NCBI GenBank assembly: GCA_015064195.1
Contig: SVSO01000002.1
Coordinates: forward strand, 1-52,676
Origin: Oscillospiraceae bacterium
GTDB lineage: Bacteria > Bacillota_A > Clostridia > Oscillospirales > CAG-272
Reading direction: 5' to 3'
DNA: 52,676 bases
Shown piece after piece: positions 41,053 to 49,404 of the stretch. The position numbers and the translations under genes were made by a program. Each line of letters starts with the position of its first letter. Position 1 is the stretch's first letter. The notes under the pieces are model-generated. The model had not been told where the DNA came from, searched no databases, and worked only from the letters and a program-made list of their open reading frames with translations.

Positions 41053-42142
41053 TGTCGCTGCCCTCCTCGGTATTGCTCTTAAAATAGTTGACCTTCTTCA
41101 CGTCGGATTTCTTCATGATGTGAATATCCTCCGGCGTTAAGGTGATGCCGACGATCTCGCCCACACCCGGAGCTTTGGTGGAATGGATGACCCATGTGTC
41201 GGAATACGCCTTGACGATGATCTCGTAGTGTACGCCCTTGAACTGCACGTTTTCCACCACGCCGTTGAGAACTTCATCGGAGGCGGGGACGAGCTTGATG
41301 TCCTCGGGACGGATGACCACATCCACAGGCTCCATGGGAGAGAAGCCGGAGTCCACGCACTCAAAATTGTTGCCGGCGAATTCCACCAGATAATCCCGGT
41401 GCATGATGCCGGGGAGAATGTTGGATTCGCCGATGAAATCTGCGACGAACGCGTTGGTCGGCTCGTTGTAGATGTCCTGGGGCGTACCGATCTGCTGGAT
41501 GGTGCCGTCCTTCATAACGACCACGGTATCGCTCATGGTGAGCGCTTCTTCCTGGTCGTGGGTGACATAGATAAACGTAATTTCCATGCGCTGCTGGATC
41601 TTTTTCAGCTCGATCTGCATTTCTTTTCGCAGCTTGAGGTCGAGCGCGCCCAGCGGCTCATCGAGAAGCAGCACCTTCGGATTGTTGATCAGAGCGCGTG
41701 CAATGGCAATGCGCTGCTGCTGACCGCCGGAGAGCTGGTTCACGCCGCGTTTGTCATACCCCTTCAGATCCACAAGCTCCAGCATTTCGCCGACACGTCG
41801 TGCAACCTCGGCTTCCGGCGTCTTTTTGAGACGCAGACCGAACGCGACATTCTCGTAGACATTCAGGTGCGGGAAAAGTGCGTACTTCTGAAAAACCGTG
41901 TTGACCGGACGCTTGTAGGGCGGAACATCGTTGACCCGCTTGCCTCCGAAGAACACATCACCGGAATCAGGAGTAATAAAGCCTCCAACGATACGCAGAG
42001 TTGTTGTCTTTCCGCAGCCGGACGGACCGAGGAGAGTAACAAACTCCTTATCGTGGATATCGAGGCTGATGCCCTTCAATACCTGCTCGCCTTCATACTC
42101 CATCGTGATGTTTTTCAGCTCAATGATTTTGTTTTTGTCCAT
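41036..42142 (-). CDS. potA: Polyamine ABC transporter ATPase PotA
   Basis: Cytoplasmic ATPase (368 residues) that powers spermidine/putrescine import. Walker A GPSGCGKT at 39-46, signature LSGGQ at 137-141, Walker B LLLDEP with D161 and E162, and a C-terminal TOBE domain (about 280-350). Start at 42142 ([10 protein letters not shown]) was chosen because the ABC domain begins there. It is the first gene of the pot operon. Confidence 0.95.
   Translation of the reverse strand: MDKNKIIELKNITMEYEGEQVLKGISLDIHDKEFVTLLGPSGCGKTTTLRIVGGFITPDSGDVFFGGKRVNDVPPYKRPVNTVFQKYALFPHLNVYENVAFGLRLKKTPEAEVARRVGEMLELVDLKGYDKRGVNQLSGGQQQRIAIARALINNPKVLLLDEPLGALDLKLRKEMQIELKKIQQRMEITFIYVTHDQEEALTMSDTVVVMKDGTIQQIGTPQDIYNEPTNAFVADFIGESNILPGIMHRDYLVEFAGNNFECVDSGFSPMEPVDVVIRPEDIKLVPASDEVLNGVVENVQFKGVHYEIIVKAYSDTWVIHSTKAPGVGEIVGITLTPEDIHIMKKSDVKKVNYFKSNTEEGSDIEQQI
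41062..41066 (-). promoter_or_regulatory. Ribosome-binding site that fixes the TTG start of potB
   Basis: GGAGG inside the 3' end of potA, nine bases before the TTG at 41052. Confidence 0.7.
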
Positions 42143-42303
42143 TTTTTGTTCCGATTTCTCCTTAGAAAAATAAATTTTTGGCCTGACGAAAAAAAACACC
42201 CCGAACCAATACTCCGACAAAAACGGCATCGGACGACCGGAAAGAGATGGTAAAACAAATCGTCAGTGTTTTTTAACGTGGCATTACGTTAAAATACTGC
42301 GAC
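42143..42303 (-). promoter_or_regulatory. Long 5' leader of the pot operon
   Basis: About 160 untranslated bases between the predicted start of transcription and the potA ATG. It contains an inverted repeat at 42271-42294 (separate entry) and a run of eight T preceded by CGGGGTG, which could be part of an attenuator. No known riboswitch was recognised. Confidence 0.45.
42271..42294. promoter_or_regulatory. Operator-like palindrome in the pot leader
   Basis: TTTTAACGT-N6-ACGTTAAAA, 9-bp perfect arms, located about +9 to +32 from the predicted start point, a usual position for a repressor roadblock. Confidence 0.55.
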
Positions 42304-42309
42304 AGCATT

Positions 42310-42338
42310 ATTGTAGCAGAATTGGAGCAAAAAATCAA
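42310..42338 (-). promoter_or_regulatory. Promoter of the potABCD operon
   Basis: Minus-strand TTGATT (42338-42333) and TACAAT (42315-42310), spacer 17. Confidence 0.75.
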
Positions 42339-42474
42339 TAGGTTTTTCAAAATTTCTTTGAAAAATCGCGAATTTTTTTGATTTATCCGAAATTTTTCGG
42401 GTTTATCATGGAATTTTGGCAAATTTCTGCGGAAATTCTCCCGAAACCTGCGTTTTGTTGCGATTTCCGGATAT

Positions 42475-42509
42475 AAAAAAGGGAGGATGGAACAAGCAGT
42501 CCATCCCCC
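42475..42509 (-). terminator. Terminator after the third AraC gene
   Basis: Minus-strand hairpin GGGGGATGGA / TCCATCCTCCC (one mismatch) with six T after it. It lies between the AraC stop and the pot promoter. The bases 42339-42474 show only AT-rich sequence. Confidence 0.88.
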
Positions 42510-42517
42510 GGATTCAC

Positions 42518-43402
42518 CTATTGCGGGTCATCGGACAGGTTGCGGTAGCGTCCCGGTGTGATACCGGTGATCTTTTTGAAGGTTTTCATAAAGTGCGGCA
42601 GATCGGTAAAGCCCACCATCGGCCCGATCTCCTTGACCGGCATACTGCCCGAGCGGAGCAGCTCCATGGCCATATTGATGCGGTAATTCAGCAGAAAACT
42701 GTGGAGGGATGAGCCGGTATTTTTGCGGAAGATGCGGTTGATGTAGACCGGATTCATGAAAAACTGCTCGGACAGGCTCTCATAGGTGATCTCGTCGCCG
42801 TAATGATTCTGGATGTAGCGGATGATGCTGCGGGTGAGAGTCAGCTCCTTGCTTCCGTGCTGATCCCCGGCGATGCGGGCTTCCCGGATCATGCTGATGA
42901 TGACCGATTTAAGTACCAGCGACAACAGATCACCGGAGAAATAATCGTCCGCCACATTGTATTCGGTGGTGAGCAGACGCAGTCGGGATTCGATGGCCGT
43001 CACGCCGTTCAGCACGATGGGCACATTCAGAATCGGCGCGTCCTCCATCGTCACCTGCTCCAGCACATCCCGGTCATGAAACCGGTCGGCGTGGACGGGA
43101 TGAAAGGGCTTTCGGATGTGCGCATGATCCTGCGTGTAGTCGAAGTTGATGGCGATGTATTCGATGGACATCTGCTCCGCCATCTCCCACATATAGGTGG
43201 TGCCGGACTGAAAGAGAATGGCGCATCCGGGGGAGAGGGAATACCGCTCGCCCTCAATGGTCATGCTCCCGCTGCCCGATAAAATGTAGAACAGCCGGCA
43301 GTCGGCACTGCGCAATTCAAAAAACACATCGTCGGTCTTACTGCGGTTGAGCGTGGCGATCAGTGCCTGCCGCACAAATGGATTCGATTCCGTGAGCTTC
43401 AT
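42518..43402 (-). CDS. AraC-family regulator, divergent from the glycyl radical enzyme operon
   Basis: A 294-residue regulator with an N-terminal cupin domain (about 25-130; LFYILSGSGSMTIEGERYSLSPG) and a C-terminal AraC domain (about 190-290; LSEQFFMNPVYINRIFRKNTG, then FTDLPHFMKTFKKITGITPGRYR). Start at 43402 (MKLTESN) follows GGAGG; the longer reading has no such site and crosses the promoter. The divergent arrangement with one shared 160-base gap makes it the likely sensor of the substrate of the operon at 43565-50415. Confidence 0.9.
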   Translation of the reverse strand: MKLTESNPFVRQALIATLNRSKTDDVFFELRSADCRLFYILSGSGSMTIEGERYSLSPGCAILFQSGTTYMWEMAEQMSIEYIAINFDYTQDHAHIRKPFHPVHADRFHDRDVLEQVTMEDAPILNVPIVLNGVTAIESRLRLLTTEYNVADDYFSGDLLSLVLKSVIISMIREARIAGDQHGSKELTLTRSIIRYIQNHYGDEITYESLSEQFFMNPVYINRIFRKNTGSSLHSFLLNYRINMAMELLRSGSMPVKEIGPMVGFTDLPHFMKTFKKITGITPGRYRNLSDDPQ

Positions 43403-43434
43403 AGCATACCTCCGGAAAATGTGACTGTAGGAAC

Positions 43435-43463
43435 ATGATAGCACATCTGCCGCCAAAAGTCAA
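43435..43463 (-). promoter_or_regulatory. Promoter of the third AraC gene
   Basis: Minus-strand TTGACT (43463-43458) and TATCAT (43440-43435), spacer 17. Confidence 0.8.
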
Positions 43464-43493
43464 GACAAAAGTATGAAAAACACAATTCAAAGT
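43454..43493. repeat. Short direct repeats in the AraC/glycyl radical enzyme gap
   Basis: CAAAAGT at 43454-43460 and 43466-43472 (12-base step), and CAAAGT at 43488-43493. They overlap the AraC -35 box and lie just upstream of the operon -35 box, fitting direct half-sites for an AraC protein. Confidence 0.45.
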
Positions 43494-43505
43494 CTCGATT
43501 TAACA

Positions 43506-43534
43506 TTTACAGCCGCCGTCCTGTGCGCTATAAT
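43506..43534 (+). promoter_or_regulatory. Promoter of the glycyl radical enzyme operon
   Basis: TTTACA (43506-43511) and TATAAT (43529-43534), spacer 17; AAAGGA precedes the ATG at 43565. Confidence 0.8.
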
Positions 43535-43564
43535 ATAATAAACTCCCACGAAAGGACGAATCCC

Positions 43565-44464
43565 ATGAAAGCAACGATTACCGATATCCAGCGATTTTCC
43601 CTGAGCGACGGCGACGGCATCCGCACCACCGTATTCTTCAAGGGCTGCAATATGAAGTGCGGCTGGTGTCACAATCCCGAGACGATCAGCGCACAGCCGG
43701 AGCTGATGTTCTACCGCACCAAGTGCATCGGATGCCAAAAATGCTTCGCTGCCTGTCCGACGGGCGCACAGCAGTGTGTGGACGGCAGTCACTTCATCGA
43801 TCGGACGCTCTGCACAAACTGCGGGAAATGTGCGGCGGTCTGCTATGCCGAGGCGCTGACCATGTGCGGCCGGGAGATGACCGTTCCCGAGGTGATGGCG
43901 GAAGTCAGACAGGATATGGCTTACTATAAAAACAGCGGCGGCGGCATCACGCTGTCCGGCGGTGAGGTGCTGTGCCATCGGGAATTCGCCGCGGCACTTC
44001 TCGATGCCTGCCATACGGAGGGCATCCACACCGCCATCGAAACCAATCTGAGCTTCGCTTTTGAAATGGCTGAGCCGCTTCTCTCCCGTGCGGATCTCAT
44101 CATGTGCGATGTGAAGCTGTACGATGATGCGGCGCACCGGATGCATACCGGCGTCTCGAACCGCACCATCCTTGAAAATGTAACAAAGCTTGACAGTCTC
44201 GGCGTGCCGGTCATCGTGCGCACACCTCTCATCCCCGGCGTGACCGACAGCGCGGAAAATCTCACGGCCATCGCAAAGCATATCAAACATCTGAAGAATC
44301 TCCGCCGGTATGAGCTGCTGAACTTCAATCCGCTGGGCGAGGGTAAATACAGGGCGCTGGAGCGTGCGAATGGATTTGAATCAGCGCGTCCCTTTGCGTC
44401 GGATGTGCTGGATGGGCTGAAATCGGCGGTAGAAGCCGTCGGCGTGCGCGTGAAGATCGTTTAA
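43565..44464 (+). CDS. Glycyl radical enzyme activase (radical SAM)
   Basis: A 299-residue activating enzyme that uses S-adenosylmethionine to place the radical on its partner. The radical SAM motif is C28-x3-C32-x2-C35 (CNMKCGWC). A ferredoxin-like insert carries two more clusters, CIGCQKCFAACP (54-64) and CTNCGKCAAVC (83-93), as in activases of non-PFL glycyl radical enzymes. GGGITLSGGEVL near 130 is the SAM-binding GGE motif. It lies 10 bases before the enzyme gene; the order activase then enzyme is reversed from many operons. Confidence 0.94.
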   Translation: MKATITDIQRFSLSDGDGIRTTVFFKGCNMKCGWCHNPETISAQPELMFYRTKCIGCQKCFAACPTGAQQCVDGSHFIDRTLCTNCGKCAAVCYAEALTMCGREMTVPEVMAEVRQDMAYYKNSGGGITLSGGEVLCHREFAAALLDACHTEGIHTAIETNLSFAFEMAEPLLSRADLIMCDVKLYDDAAHRMHTGVSNRTILENVTKLDSLGVPVIVRTPLIPGVTDSAENLTAIAKHIKHLKNLRRYELLNFNPLGEGKYRALERANGFESARPFASDVLDGLKSAVEAVGVRVKIV

Positions 44465-44474
44465 GGAGGTAACT

Positions 44475-46679
44475 ATGAGTGCAATCACCTTTGTCGGACA
44501 GTTTTCCGACAGCGAGCAGTTTACATATCACAAGCGGATCCGCCTTCTCAGAGAGCGAAAGATCGCGCAGACGGAAGAAAAAGCGAGATGCGGCGGTGCC
44601 AATGAGGACGACTACGGCCTCATCGTGCAGGACGAGTTTCACTATGAATTGAAGCCGAATCACGAAAACGGCTCCATTTACGGCTACAGGGCATGGCGGG
44701 AGAATTACTGCGCCATTCTCGATGCGCATCCCATTTACTGCGATCCGCTGGATGCATTTGTGGGCAAGGGGTTTCTGTTCCTCGAACGTCTGCGCCCCGT
44801 CACGTGCAAGTGGAATCCCGACTATCCCTTCGATGAGCTGAAGGTGCTGTTTGACCGCTACAACATCATCTCCGGCATCGACAACTGCCACCATTTTACC
44901 CCCGATCTGCAGATCGGCTTTGACCTCGGCTGGGGCGGTATTCTCAGAAAGCTGAAGGAACAGCGGGAACTGCACGATGAGAGCCATCACGAATTCTACG
45001 ACAGCGAGATCATGGTGGTGGAGGCCATCATCCGCTTCCTGCACCGTGCGGCGGACACCATCCGTTCTTTAGCGGAGAAGGAAAACAATCCAGCTCTTCG
45101 GGAGAATCTTCTCTCCATGGCCGAGGTCAATGAGAAAACTGCGGAAAATCCGCCGGAAACCTTCCGTGAGGCGGTACAGTGGATGTGCTGGTTCAGTATG
45201 CTCTCCCGCACCTACAACCGCGGCAGTGCGGGCGGCCAGCTTGACGAAATGCTCCGCCCATACTATGAGCGTGACACGGCGGCGGGGATTCTCACCGATG
45301 AGGATGCGGTGTTCATGCTGGCCTGCCTGTTTTTGCAGGACAGCCGCTATTTCCAGCTGGGCGGCCCGGATGAAAACGGTCGGGACATGACCTCGAAAAT
45401 CTCCTATCTCTGCCTCGAAGCGGCGGACAAGATCAACATCGCCTGCAATCTGACCATCCGTGTCCATGACAATCTGGATGAGGAATTCTTCAGAAAATCC
45501 GTGGCGTATCTGTTCAAAAACAAGCAGGGCTGGCCGCGGTATTCGTCGGACAGCGCACTGGCGGAGGGCTTCATGAAGTGCGGCTATCCCCTCTCATTGG
45601 CAAGACGGCGTGTGGCGGCGGGCTGTCACTGGATGTGCATTCCCGGCATGGAGTACACCATGAATGACACGGTGAAGATCAATCTCGCCAAGGTGTTTGA
45701 GGTTGCCTACAACGAGATGATGGATATGGACGCCGAGCCATCCGCAGAGAAGCTGTGGGAGCGGTACAGAAAGCATCTCAAATGCGCGGTGGATGCTACC
45801 GGCGACGGCATCATGCATCATCTGCGCTATCAGACCAAATCCCAGCCGGAGCTGATCCTCAATCTGTTCCAGCACGGACTCATCGAAAAAGGCGTGAACA
45901 TCACCGACGGCGGTGCGAATTATTACAATATGTGCGTGGACGGCAGCGGAATCGCGGTGGCTGCCGACAGCTTCGCGGCCTGCGAACAGCGCATCGATCG
46001 GGAGAAAAAGCTCACCTACGGGGAGCTGACTGCCCATATGCGGGCAAATTTTGAGGATGCAGACGGCGAATACATCCGCTGTCTGATGCAGGGAAGTGAG
46101 CGTTACTGCGGCGGCGACAGTCTCGGCGACAAATGGGCTGAGCGGATCAGCGAACTTTACACCGAGCTGGTGCGCGATCTGTGCAATCGTCATCCCGGCA
46201 TCAATTTCATCCCCGGCTTCTTCTCGTGGTCGAATACCATCGGCCTCGGCAAAACCGTGGGCGCAACGCCAAACGGCAGAAAGGCGCAGGAAGCCATCAA
46301 TCACGGCGCAAATCCCAACGGCGGCTTCCGGAAAGATGGAGCAGTGTCGGCCATGTGCAATTCCATCGGTGCGATCCAGCCGGGCTATGGCAACTGCGCA
46401 CCGGTTCAGCTGGAGTTTGACCCGGGCATTGTGAACGATGAGGAAGGCATCGACAAAATGGCGGCGATGATCCGCACCATCATGGAGACGGGCAACACCC
46501 TGCTCAACATCAACATCATTGACGCGAAAAAGATCCTCGAAGCGCACAAGGATCCCTTCAAATATCCGGATCTTGTGGTGCGCGTCACCGGCTTCACCGC
46601 ATTCTTCGCCATGCTGTCCCCCGAATTCCGGCAGCTGGTGGTGGATCGTGTGAGCGCTGTCAATCCTGACAAAATTTAA
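44475..46679 (+). CDS. Glycyl radical enzyme of unknown specificity (non-canonical active site)
   Basis: A 734-residue oxygen-sensitive radical enzyme of the PFL/dehydratase superfamily. The C-terminal radical loop is DLVVRVTGFTAFF, radical glycine G706, with Phe where Tyr is usual. The thiyl loop reads GCHWMCIPGMEY (C384, with a second Cys at 388). It aligns position by position with GCVEPxxPGxxY of known dehydratases and lyases, but Trp386 replaces the catalytic Glu. It is shorter than the usual 780-850 residues. GGAGG precedes the ATG. Substrate unknown; sugar-type neighbours suggest a carbohydrate or polyol. Confidence 0.93.
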   Translation: MSAITFVGQFSDSEQFTYHKRIRLLRERKIAQTEEKARCGGANEDDYGLIVQDEFHYELKPNHENGSIYGYRAWRENYCAILDAHPIYCDPLDAFVGKGFLFLERLRPVTCKWNPDYPFDELKVLFDRYNIISGIDNCHHFTPDLQIGFDLGWGGILRKLKEQRELHDESHHEFYDSEIMVVEAIIRFLHRAADTIRSLAEKENNPALRENLLSMAEVNEKTAENPPETFREAVQWMCWFSMLSRTYNRGSAGGQLDEMLRPYYERDTAAGILTDEDAVFMLACLFLQDSRYFQLGGPDENGRDMTSKISYLCLEAADKINIACNLTIRVHDNLDEEFFRKSVAYLFKNKQGWPRYSSDSALAEGFMKCGYPLSLARRRVAAGCHWMCIPGMEYTMNDTVKINLAKVFEVAYNEMMDMDAEPSAEKLWERYRKHLKCAVDATGDGIMHHLRYQTKSQPELILNLFQHGLIEKGVNITDGGANYYNMCVDGSGIAVAADSFAACEQRIDREKKLTYGELTAHMRANFEDADGEYIRCLMQGSERYCGGDSLGDKWAERISELYTELVRDLCNRHPGINFIPGFFSWSNTIGLGKTVGATPNGRKAQEAINHGANPNGGFRKDGAVSAMCNSIGAIQPGYGNCAPVQLEFDPGIVNDEEGIDKMAAMIRTIMETGNTLLNINIIDAKKILEAHKDPFKYPDLVVRVTGFTAFFAMLSPEFRQLVVDRVSAVNPDKI

Positions 46680-46771
46680 TTTTGATATGAATTTCGCATC
46701 CAACTATGCTTCTATCGAACAGAATGATTATAAAAGAGCTTGCAAAAACATTTGAATAAAGGAGAACCATC

Positions 46772-47548
46772 ATGAACGTAGTTATGGAAAAAATCGACAC
46801 ATCGGTGAAGGGCAACCGTGCGCTGGAGCTTTGCAAAGGCGAGATCCCCGGCGCGCATCCGGTGCATCACACCATCGAGGCCGGCAGTGAGCGCGTGTTT
46901 GACGCGGACTGCGGCTATTATCACATCCTCATCCTCATCGAAGGCGCGGCATCCTTTGTCACCAATGACAAGAGCTATCGCTTCGACGGCAGAACCACCT
47001 TTGTGCCCGCGCCGGACAAAAAGCTTGTTGTCACCGCAGAGAGCGACGTGCAGCTGCTTGAGATCCAGTGGGACGAAGCACCGGGCGATGAGGAGGACTT
47101 AAAGGAATACAAGACCGAATTCCCGGTGATCGTTCCCTATCAGGAATCCATCCAGTACATCGACCCCAACAAGAGCGAGAAGACCATCAGCCGCATGATG
47201 ATCCCCCACGAGGTGCTGCCCCGCTTCACCATCGGCTCGGTGGAATCCTACGGCTACGATCTGGTGCGTCCTCATGCACATCCCATGCTCGACCAGTTCT
47301 TCTTCAGCTTCCCGGAGAACGACATGGAGGTCATCATCGACGATGAAAAGATCAACATGAAGGGCAATATCATCATGCACATCCCGCTCGGCTCCAATCA
47401 CGGCGTGGAAGTCACCGGCGACCGGCATATGCACTATATGTGGATCGACTTCATGCCGGATAAGGAAGCGGGCCTCAAGCGCCTCAACTTCAGCCACCGT
47501 CCCACCGGAACCGTGCGCGATTTTGCAAACGAGGACAAGACACGGTGA
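46772..47548 (+). CDS. Two-cupin protein of unknown function
   Basis: A 258-residue protein with two cupin barrels. The N-terminal barrel (about 45-105; YYHILILIEGAASFVTND) lacks a full metal set. The C-terminal barrel (about 160-235) has HAHPMLDQFFF and IPLGSNHGVEV with histidines placed to hold one metal ion. No helix-turn-helix is present, so it is not an AraC relative. GGAG lies before the ATG; 92 bases without a gene separate it from the radical enzyme gene. It could be an isomerase, epimerase or sensor. It overlaps the next gene by GTGA. Confidence 0.82.
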   Translation: MNVVMEKIDTSVKGNRALELCKGEIPGAHPVHHTIEAGSERVFDADCGYYHILILIEGAASFVTNDKSYRFDGRTTFVPAPDKKLVVTAESDVQLLEIQWDEAPGDEEDLKEYKTEFPVIVPYQESIQYIDPNKSEKTISRMMIPHEVLPRFTIGSVESYGYDLVRPHAHPMLDQFFFSFPENDMEVIIDDEKINMKGNIIMHIPLGSNHGVEVTGDRHMHYMWIDFMPDKEAGLKRLNFSHRPTGTVRDFANEDKTR

Positions 47549-48588
47549 GCATCGATCTTCAAAGACCCATCCGGCTTGCCCGGGCGGGTGCTTGGCGTAC
47601 CTACACCGGCGGCAGTCTCATCGAAGCACTCCACGGAAACGTGGGCGCACCCGATTCCAGCTTTCCGGAGGAATGGATGATGTCGGTGGTTGCCGCGCGA
47701 AATGCGGGCAGAGAGCACATTGTGGAAGGCCTTTCCATGGTGGAAGGGACGGATATTTCGCTGAAATCGCTGATTGAAGCGCATCCGGAGGAATGCCTCG
47801 GCGCGGCTCATGTGAAGGCGCATTGTGCAACACCCGGCGTGCTGGTGAAGTTACTGGACGCAGCGGAGCGGCTGACCATTCAGGTGCATCCAACCCGCGA
47901 GAAGGCGATGGAGCTGTTCGGTTCACCCTTCGGAAAGACCGAATGCTGGCATATCATCGGAAAGCGTGAGATCGGCGGTGAGAAGCCATGCATCTACTTT
48001 GGCTTCAAGAAGGGCATCACCCGCGAGCGTTGGCAGGATATTTTCCACCGGCAGGACATCCCCGCCATGCTTAACTGTCTGCATAAATTTGAGGTGAATA
48101 TCGGCGACACGTTCCTGATTGAGGGCGGCATTCCTCATGCCATCGGCGCAGGATGCTTCCTCGTGGAGATCCAAGAGCCGACTGATCTCACCATCCGCAC
48201 CGAGCGTGTCACACCGTCCGGTCTTTCGGTGGCTGATAAAATGTGCCATCAGGGGCTTGGATTTGACGGAATGTTTGACTGCTTTGACTATACCGGCTAT
48301 TCGCGCGAGGAAACGCTGGCGCGGTGGAAGATTAAAAAAAGCGGACGGACGCTGGTGGGATATGACAATACAGAAATGTTCCGGCTTGATGAGCTTCTCC
48401 TTGACGGAAGCGAAACCGTCCGCGCAGACGGAACCTTCAGCGGCATCTATGTGCTGGAGGGTGAGGGAAGCGTTGCCGGTGAGCCGGTCGCGGCAGGCGC
48501 GCAGTTCTTCATCCCCGCCGTATGCAAGCCGTTTGAAATTGCCGGAAAAATGCGGCTGATCCGATATTTCGGCCCGAAAGGAGAATGA
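47545..48588 (+). CDS. Class I phosphomannose isomerase-like protein
   Basis: A 347-residue zinc-dependent cupin-type isomerase. The metal site of type I mannose-6-phosphate isomerase is present: Q113 and H115 (TIQVHP), E133 (KTECWHII) and H198 (GGIPHAIG), followed by EIQEPTDLTIR. The start is a GTG at 47545 that overlaps the stop of the cupin gene. In this operon it may isomerise a pathway intermediate rather than mannose-6-phosphate; that is inference. Confidence 0.88.
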   Translation: MSIDLQRPIRLARAGAWRTYTGGSLIEALHGNVGAPDSSFPEEWMMSVVAARNAGREHIVEGLSMVEGTDISLKSLIEAHPEECLGAAHVKAHCATPGVLVKLLDAAERLTIQVHPTREKAMELFGSPFGKTECWHIIGKREIGGEKPCIYFGFKKGITRERWQDIFHRQDIPAMLNCLHKFEVNIGDTFLIEGGIPHAIGAGCFLVEIQEPTDLTIRTERVTPSGLSVADKMCHQGLGFDGMFDCFDYTGYSREETLARWKIKKSGRTLVGYDNTEMFRLDELLLDGSETVRADGTFSGIYVLEGEGSVAGEPVAAGAQFFIPAVCKPFEIAGKMRLIRYFGPKGE

Positions 48589-48590
48589 AT

Positions 48591-49385
48591 ATGAGATACG
48601 GTTTCTGCAAAGAATTTTCCACCCCCATGAAAACAGAGGTGGATTATGACCTGATCCAAATGATCAAAGATGCGGGCTTCGATTTTGTTGAGATGCGCGC
48701 CATGCTGGTGTCACAGCTTAGCGAGGCGGAATTTCATAAGCTGGCGGAGTATCTGAAAACCATCGGCCTTGCCTGTGACTGCTGCTGTGCGCTCTTCCCG
48801 AAAACCATCCGCGTCACGGGAAAAAGCGTGAATTACGACGAGATCAACGAGTATCTGGAGCGCACCTTCTCGCGCTGTTCTAAGCTTGGCGCAAAGAAGA
48901 TCGTGTTCGGCAGTGCGCCCGCCCGTGCGCTGGACGATGAGACAACGCAGGATGAGGGCTACGCTCAGATCGCCGAGGTCATCCGTCAGACGGTGGTGCC
49001 GGCGTGTGAGAAATACGATATGACGGTGGTCATGGAGCCGCTCCGTGCCGATGCGTGCAATTTTATCCATACTCTCGCTGACGGAATGCGGGTGGTGAAT
49101 GCGGTGAAATCGCCCCGTATCGCACTGCTGGCGGATACCATCCACATGATGAGCAACGACGACAATCCCGGCGATATCGTGAAGTATCGGGACAGTCTGC
49201 GGCATATCCACATCGCCGAGCTTGCCCGCGTGATGCCGGAGGAGGATTACAGCGATTATATCAAGAGCGTGCTGGAAAATCTCCGCGGCATCGGCTATGA
49301 CGGCACGATCTCATTTGAAAGCAAAAACGGCGATGGGCTTGCCAGCATGAAAAAGGCGCTGGCACTGTTAAAGGAACAATTTTAA
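48591..49385 (+). CDS. TIM-barrel sugar phosphate isomerase/epimerase
   Basis: A 264-residue protein of the AP endonuclease 2 / xylose-isomerase-like family. The metal ligands are visible at E149 (VVMEPL), D182 (LLADTIHM), H207 (RHIHIAE) and E243 (ISFESK). Such enzymes interconvert keto-sugars or inosose derivatives. The start at 48591 has AAAGGAG at seven bases; an ATG at 48585 overlaps the previous stop but is too close to that box. It is followed 19 bases later by the dehydrogenase gene. Confidence 0.88.
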   Translation: MRYGFCKEFSTPMKTEVDYDLIQMIKDAGFDFVEMRAMLVSQLSEAEFHKLAEYLKTIGLACDCCCALFPKTIRVTGKSVNYDEINEYLERTFSRCSKLGAKKIVFGSAPARALDDETTQDEGYAQIAEVIRQTVVPACEKYDMTVVMEPLRADACNFIHTLADGMRVVNAVKSPRIALLADTIHMMSNDDNPGDIVKYRDSLRHIHIAELARVMPEEDYSDYIKSVLENLRGIGYDGTISFESKNGDGLASMKKALALLKEQF

Positions 49386-49404
49386 TCTAACGGAGGAATA
49401 TATT

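Noticed and set aside
44475..46679. Pyruvate formate-lyase or propanediol/glycerol dehydratase
   Set aside because: No adjacent double cysteine as in PFL, and no Cys-x-Glu as in the dehydratases; the neighbours also do not fit these pathways.
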